A stretch of 64,000 nt of DNA, from the NCBI RefSeq assembly GCF_040939455.1, contig NC_134120.1:17598501-17662500 (forward strand). The letters are read 5' to 3'. Shown here one piece after another: positions 58,875 to 64,000 of this stretch (its first letter is position 1; each line of letters starts with the position of its first letter). The position numbers were made by a program, and so were the translations under genes. Under the pieces are notes generated by a model. The model saw nothing but the letters and a program-made list of their open reading frames with translations. It was not told where the DNA came from and searched no databases. This DNA is from Microcebus murinus (taxonomy: Eukaryota > Chordata > Mammalia > Primates > Cheirogaleidae).

Positions 58875-60127
58875 GCACTATTATTAGTTTTCTATTGCCA
58901 CACAGCAAATGACCACAAACTACAGCTTAAAACAACTCCCCTTTACAAGCTCACAGTTCTGCAGGACAGAAGGCCAGGCACGGTATGGCTGCTTCTCTGC
59001 TTAGGATATCACAGGGCTGAATCAGGACATTGGCCAGACTGAATTCTCATCTGCAGGCTCTGAGGAAACATCCGCTTCCGAGTTGTCGTGGTTGAATTAT
59101 GCCCCCAACCCACACACATGTATTGAAGTCCTAACACCCACTACCTCAGAATGTGACCTTATTTGGAGATACGGTCTTGACAGTAGTGATCAAACTAAAA
59201 GTGAGGTCATTAAGTGGGCCTTCATCCAACATGACTGGTGTCCTTACAAAAGGGAGAAATTATGACACAGATTCACACACGCTTAGAGGGACGATGATGT
59301 GAAGAGACTTAGAGAGGAGACATAGACCATTTACAAGCCAAGAAGAAAGGCCTGGAAGAGATACTTCTCTCCTAGCCCTCGGGAGAAAAACCAATCCTGT
59401 CAACAACTCGATTTTGTTTTCGTTTTTGCTACAAAACTGTTTAGGCAGAGCAACAGTGGCGAGCTGCTGAAACGCCCCCTAGTGGTGTCACTCCTGAGTC
59501 TTGGCAAGAGGCAGCTGGTCGCTGGGCTCAGGATGTCAGGGCCATTGCTTTTCTCGATGTAAGGAACAGTAGGAATTTTCATTCTAGGGGAGAGCAGTGC
59601 CAGTTGACTGGCTTTTTTGGGGCTCATGAGGGTGCCCAAAGCCTATGGGAACAGGAAACGTTTCCCAAACTGTGATACAATAAATTCCCGCTGTTAGAGC
59701 CACGCAGTCTGTGGTATTTTGTTATAGCTACTCTAGGAAACTTACACTCAGGCTCATTCTTACTATTGGCAGAATTCGTTTTCTTGCACTTGCTGGGCTG
59801 AATGCCCCACTTTCCTTGTTGGCTGCCGACCGGGGGCTCTCAGCTGCATGAAGCGGCCCACACCCCTTGCCATGTGCTGTGTTGAATCCTCTTGTCCTTA
59901 GAATATTTGGCTTCCTGTCTCTGTCTTCCAGACCTAGATCAAGAAGTCTCCTGTGATTATCTCAGGTCCACCTGGCTAGTCTTTCTTTCTATAAGTTAAT
60001 TGTGTCATATGGTATAACCTCATCAGGGGAATAAAATCCATTAGATTCATAGTCCCAGAAATTATGCAGTGTGGCTGCACCCAGTGGGTGGGGCCCTTGG
60101 GAGGCATCTTAGAATTCTGCCTACTGC
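58875..60127 (-). mobile_element. Old LTR-like repeat, antisense, split by a younger LTR
   Basis: The left part (58875-59084) reads 'ttttctattgccacacagca', 'aaactacagcttaaaacaac' and 'gggctgaatcaggacattgg'. The right part (59756-60127) resumes with 'attggcagaattcgttttct', 'gttggctgccgaccgggggc' and 'cccttgccatgtgctgtgtt', ending 'atcttagaattctgcctact'. Together they form one old dispersed LTR-type element interrupted by the MaLR LTR between them. The family name is not certain. Confidence 0.6.
59085..59755 (+). mobile_element. MaLR LTR (MST/MLT1 type), sense, with internal foreign segment
   Basis: 5' part: 'ggttgaattatgcccccaac', 'gtattgaagtcctaacaccc', 'atgtgaccttatttggagat', 'gactggtgtccttacaaaag', ending about 59405 at 'aatcctgtcaaca'. 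3' part from about 59669: 'ctgtgatacaataaattccc', 'gcagtctgtggtattttgtt', 'atagctactctaggaaac'. About 265 bp between them do not belong to the LTR and replace about 27 bp of expected LTR sequence. Confidence 0.8.
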
Positions 60128-60139
60128 AGGGGACTTTTA

Positions 60140-60505
60140 ATTTCTGGAATTCTTCCCGCTCCCTCCTCCCACAGCACTTTGTGCCTCCTGTTCCCTCTAC
60201 AGGAACACTCTTCATCCCTCCTCGTGCCTCCCTTGACCAACTTCTATTCATACTCCAGGCCACAGTATGTCTGTGCGTTTGCACAGATTTGCACAGACAC
60301 CTACTGTTTTCCTCTAGAGAACTAATCATACTTATAGTGTTACATTTTTTTGGTTGCTATTGGGTTCATCTCTATCCAATCCACATTGTAAACTCTTGAG
60401 AGCAAGGACTGTATCTGCTAATGTCCATCATTGTATACTCCACTCCCAGCATGGCGCCTCTCCCTCAGTAAATATCTATTGAATAAATGAATGAATGAAT
60501 GAATA
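60140..60505 (+). mobile_element. L2 LINE 3' region, sense
   Basis: 'gcctcctgttccctctacag', 'gaacactcttcatccctcct', 'cattgtaaactcttgagagc', 'aaggactgtatctgctaatg' and 'cagtaaatatctattgaata', with an ATGA(ATGA)n tail. Confidence 0.85.
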
Positions 60506-62289
60506 AAACAAAACCAACCCCCTCATCACCACCGTACTCATTCTATCTCTATCTCTTGCACAGGTTGAAATAATGAGAGACCCCACTTGGGATATGTAAG
60601 GGATATTATTTTCAGGGCAGAGTAGAGGCTTCCTGTGTGAGAACTTGATATGGAACAAACGGCCCCCTTCCTGAATTGTTCACTTGGCGCCTGAGCATTT
60701 TTTACCTTAATTTTTAGGGTTAAGGAGATGAAACTATAAAGTCACTGTTTAAAAATGCTGCCATTACTGTCCCCGACGATTCAGGCCACTTCCAATGGCC
60801 TTGCAGGAATGGGATGAAGGACAAACATTTTCAGTGAACGCAGAGACTAGGACGAATGCATCATGGGAGGCTGTCTGGAATGGACACCGCACCGTGGGTT
60901 GGGGGTAGCCAGGGAGGCACTTAGATGACTTGGGCGTCAGATGGAAAGAGACGGTGCCACCTTGCACAGGATTCCGCTTCTCTCCAGCTGTGGGGAACGC
61001 CAGATGCACGATAGCTGGTTCGTTGACATTTGCTGATGGGTTAAACCATGAGGAGACAACAGCTTGCCTGACGTTCCTTCTCCACTGTGACTGTTTGGTG
61101 CAGGTTTAGGAAATGGGAGGAGTGAAGGTGAGGGGGGAAAATGTTTCTCTTCTCTGAAGCATCAGAACAGCTCCCTTAATGGCCACTTATGTCTGGGTCC
61201 CAAGGTTTTTGTTCAAAATGATAATAAAAAGGCACCTCAAACCTATAGGGAAAACCCATTCACATAGAGCAGCTTCGAGCCAAGCCTCTGGAGTCACTAA
61301 GCTGAAAAGAACCTGATTAATGACAGCACCTGAGATAAGTGGCACTTTAACCAACCTTAACTGCTGATGTATGATGACATAATGTCCCCTCCAATTAATG
61401 ACAAGGATATAAAACACCTGTGTTTAGCCTAGCAGATGCTGCTTTTATGGTTAGATGCGCAGATGAAATTGACTTTTAAAGGACTATCTATAACTTACTT
61501 CCCTATTATTTGTTTCTATATTTGTTTCATTATGTATGTTATAGGTGGAGAAGGAAAGTTAACCTTAGATTTTTACACCTGTGCAGCAAAAAGGTATATG
61601 CTATACTGTAATTTACCTAAGGACAACTCACGTCTCATGATTGAGCAGGTTGGTGATGGTGATTGGCCTCATTTATCGAGGGCCTTTCATACTGTGTGAA
61701 CCCCAAGTTTGTTTTTTTAATAAAGGTGAGCAGCACTTTCAATGAGTCAGCCAATCCATCCATCCATCAATCAAAATATCCAGAAACCACCTGTTTAAAT
61801 ACTCTATGAAGTAAACACAATATGAGTAGTTTCTTAAAATTGAAATTGTTATTGCATACTAAATATACACAAGATGCTGTATGAGGTGTTTCGGGCTTGC
61901 CAAGGACTTCTTTATGGAGCTGTAATTTATCACAGGAAACAGGACATGTACACAGGACAGTAAATGCTAAATTTCTGGGAAGCTACAAATAGTGGGCATT
62001 TTGATAGCTCAGGGATAGGAGAGCCCCATGGGCTGGAGTTGGCTGGGGAAAGCTGCACAGAAGAGTCGAGATGGAAGAAGAGATTATATAATATAAACGG
62101 GTAGAGAGGGAAGAAAGGCCAGGTCAGGTGGGAAAGGATGCTTTTGAAGCAAAGACAAAGTGAGTGCACAGGTCAAGCCATGGTCTGGAGGCAATGAGAA
62201 AACCACTGTGTGCAAAATATACACTGGACAAACTATAGGTCAAGGTCAAAAAGATAGATCGAGTCAAGACTATTAATGGCATTGGAGAT
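60506..62289. other. Repeat-poor unassigned sequence
   Basis: No gene was found. 61290-61720 is repeat-free with GATA-type GAGATAAGTGG (61333-61343) and paired TTAATGACA motifs (about 61317 and 61395). That is weak evidence for regulatory DNA. The other frames are chance. Confidence 0.35.
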
Positions 62290-62440
62290 AATTTCATTTA
62301 TTTTTATTTTTTTTTATTTTACCATAGTATGGGGGTACAAGTGTTAAGGTTACATATATTGCCCATGTCCCCCTTCCCCCCTTGAGTAAGACCTTCAAGC
62401 GTGTCCATCACCCAAACGTTGCACATAAATGATGATTGGG
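62290..62440 (-). mobile_element. L1 3' end, antisense
   Basis: A T-rich start, then 'tatgggggtacaagtgttaa', 'ggttacatatattgcccatg' and 'aagcgtgtccatcacccaaa', is the reverse of an L1 3' untranslated region. The copy is strongly 5'-truncated. Confidence 0.7.
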
Positions 62441-62884
62441 GAATCATCCCTAAGGATAGGGTAAAATACGGGGAATCTCACATTCCCCTGTGAGAGCTGA
62501 AGTGAGGATGAATTATGGTCCCAGCATGCTTGGATATGGACTCATTGATCTCTCTTAGGGTCCTGAGGCCTGAGAGCAGAGGGGATACTAGAGTTAGGGC
62601 TACTGCTCAGGGGCTAAGGCCCAGCAGTGTTCCTTACTCTGTGTCTCCCACCCAACCAGGCCATCCCCAGCCCCCCGGCAGCTTTCTCCCCTCTCCTCTT
62701 GTGGGGGCAGGTGGCCTTCACCAGTTCTGCTTTCACTGTTGGGGCAAACGTTCTCTCTCTTTCACTTTCTTTTACTTCTTGCTGGCAGGTGTAGCCATTC
62801 TTACATCACATGGTGGTCTCTGGGTTGGAGGTAGGCCACATAGACAGCTTGGGCTGACAATCTGAGGTCAAACTTCTCTTGATG
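62441..62884. other. Unassigned stretch
   Basis: Nothing recognised. The 116-residue frame at 62515-62865 has no family resemblance. Confidence 0.35.
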
Positions 62885-63005
62885 AATTTGGAGACAGGAA
62901 GTAAATCCCACAAGAGCAGGACTTCATTTTGTTCATTGCTCTATCCCTAGCACCTGTGCCTGGTACACAGAGGGTATTTAATATACATTTGGGGAATAAA
63001 AGATA
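62885..63005 (+). mobile_element. L2 LINE 3' end, sense
   Basis: 'cacaagagcaggacttcatt', 'ttgttcattgctctatccct', 'agcacctgtgcctggtacac' and 'agagggtatttaatatacat'. Confidence 0.85.
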
Positions 63006-63625
63006 AAAGTGTCACTTTGCTTTGCTTTCTTTTTTGCACATATATTTTCTTTAGGGACCTGGATGGTTGATTGAGGAAAGCATTGGCTCTTTGGGGTCCC
63101 ATGCACCACATTTCTCTGTTTCTACCTAGGAATACCTGTATGTAGCTACTGGCACCCCATTTTAATATTCCCAACAGTAGTCACTAAAATTTTGCAACCA
63201 GCTTTTTGTTTACTTCTGCTAGGGTAGTTATTCTGGGAGTCAGTAAAACCCCCAAAGATGGTTTCAGTTTTCTATGCTCTGCAACCTCGAGATTCCAGTC
63301 TGAGCAGCAAAGTACCAGGGGCCACAGGGGACCCATTGTCACCTCATCTCTGTGAGAGGAAAAAGTGCCCTTCCTTCTCTTCAAGATTATTTTCTCCATC
63401 CCACACCCTCCTGTCTAATGGGACCAAGCTCACATTTATCCATTATCTCCTCCTCTCTCTTTCTCTCTTTCTGTCTGGTGTTTTCTACTTCTCACTATCA
63501 AAAGTTTACTCCTTTGCAAACTGTAGACATGTGTTTCTTATCTTTAAAAAATCTTTCTTCCTCTGTGAGTCCCAGTTGTTGCCATTTACCCTCTCTGCTT
63601 TCCTCATAGTCTAGCTTTTTGGGAA
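63006..63625. other. Unassigned stretch
   Basis: Nothing recognised beyond a CT-rich patch at 63449-63477. Confidence 0.35.
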
Positions 63626-63667
63626 ATACACACACACACACAGACACACACACACACACACACACAC
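63626..63667 (+). repeat. (CA)n microsatellite, one interruption
   Basis: A CA run with a single 'cagaca' interruption, about 42 bp. Confidence 0.95.
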
Positions 63668-63904
63668 GGACACTTACACCCTCGACATCCTCATTCCTGT
63701 CTCATGGCTCCCTAATGCCTTCCTGTGTGACTGACTTGGGACATCTCTCATTTGCTGTTGTAAGTCCCCACCTCTCTGTGCTGGTTCATTTTTGGTGATG
63801 TGAAGTCACCAAATGGAATCCTAGGAATCATTACCAAGTGTATGACCTAATTGTCTATTAAAATGATATTGGTTTTATCAATTAGATCATAGACATGGTA
63901 ATGA

Positions 63905-64000
63905 TCACTAATTATCAAGGAAATGCAAAGTAAAACCACAATGAGATATCACCTCACCCCAGTGAGAATGTCTTTTATTAAAAGGCCCAAAGACAATAGA
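63905..64000 (+). mobile_element. L1 LINE, sense, 5'-truncated, continues past the window
   Basis: 'aaggaaatgcaaagtaaaac', 'cacaatgagatatcacctca' and 'ccccagtgagaatgtctttt' match the same place in ORF2 as 57275-57345 of the complete L1 copy. The element starts abruptly near 63905, as a 5'-truncated insertion would, and runs off the window edge. Confidence 0.85.

Overview
This is a mammalian, almost certainly primate, nuclear DNA window. The best lineage marker is a full-length Alu at 40168-40508. It has the extra A/T-rich linker before the second arm and the right-arm form that I know from lemur and other strepsirrhine Alus, and it sits between short target-site duplications. L1 3' ends of a strepsirrhine flavour (around 6310, 57700-57997 and 62290) agree with this. 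No species can be named from the sequence alone, and every repeat-family name below is from memory, not from a library search.

I find no protein-coding gene, exon, tRNA or rRNA gene that I can support. All open reading frames are short and are explained by chance, by simple repeats (TTCTC/CCCTC and CTTT tracts) or by old transposable elements. The window is best described as intergenic or deep-intronic DNA.

Layout: 1-3250 is an old antisense L1 cut by two hAT elements, preceded by a MER5-type and a MIR element. 3251-9690 is mostly unassigned sequence with a TG microsatellite, an L1 3' end and MIRs. 9690-10440 is the only CpG-rich zone. 12419-12729 is a likely solo LTR of an endogenous retrovirus. 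13869-14267 and 33588-34005 are antisense MaLR LTRs. 15191-18180 is largely repeat-free and contains a homeobox-motif-rich stretch. 18890-19580 is an L2 split by a 215-bp pentanucleotide mosaic. 25406-27321 is a DNA transposon with visible terminal inverted repeats, lying inside a purine tract and itself carrying an ERVL-type LTR. 37000-41150 holds three Alus and a 339-nt pure-pyrimidine tract. 41640-47550 carries LTR and L2 pieces. 48415-51160 is an old antisense L1 ending in an MLT1-type LTR. 55364-57997 is a 5'-inverted (twin-primed) L1 with a 12-bp target duplication. 58875-60127 is a multiply nested LTR block. The window ends inside another sense L1 (63905-64000).

Nothing here amounts to a new multi-gene system. 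The items most worth a second look are the CpG-rich zone without a recognisable gene, the TIR transposon in the purine tract, the pentamer mosaic, the cleanly readable twin-primed L1, the nested LTR block, and several repeat-free A/T-rich stretches that look like candidate conserved regulatory DNA. The last group can only be confirmed by cross-species alignment.
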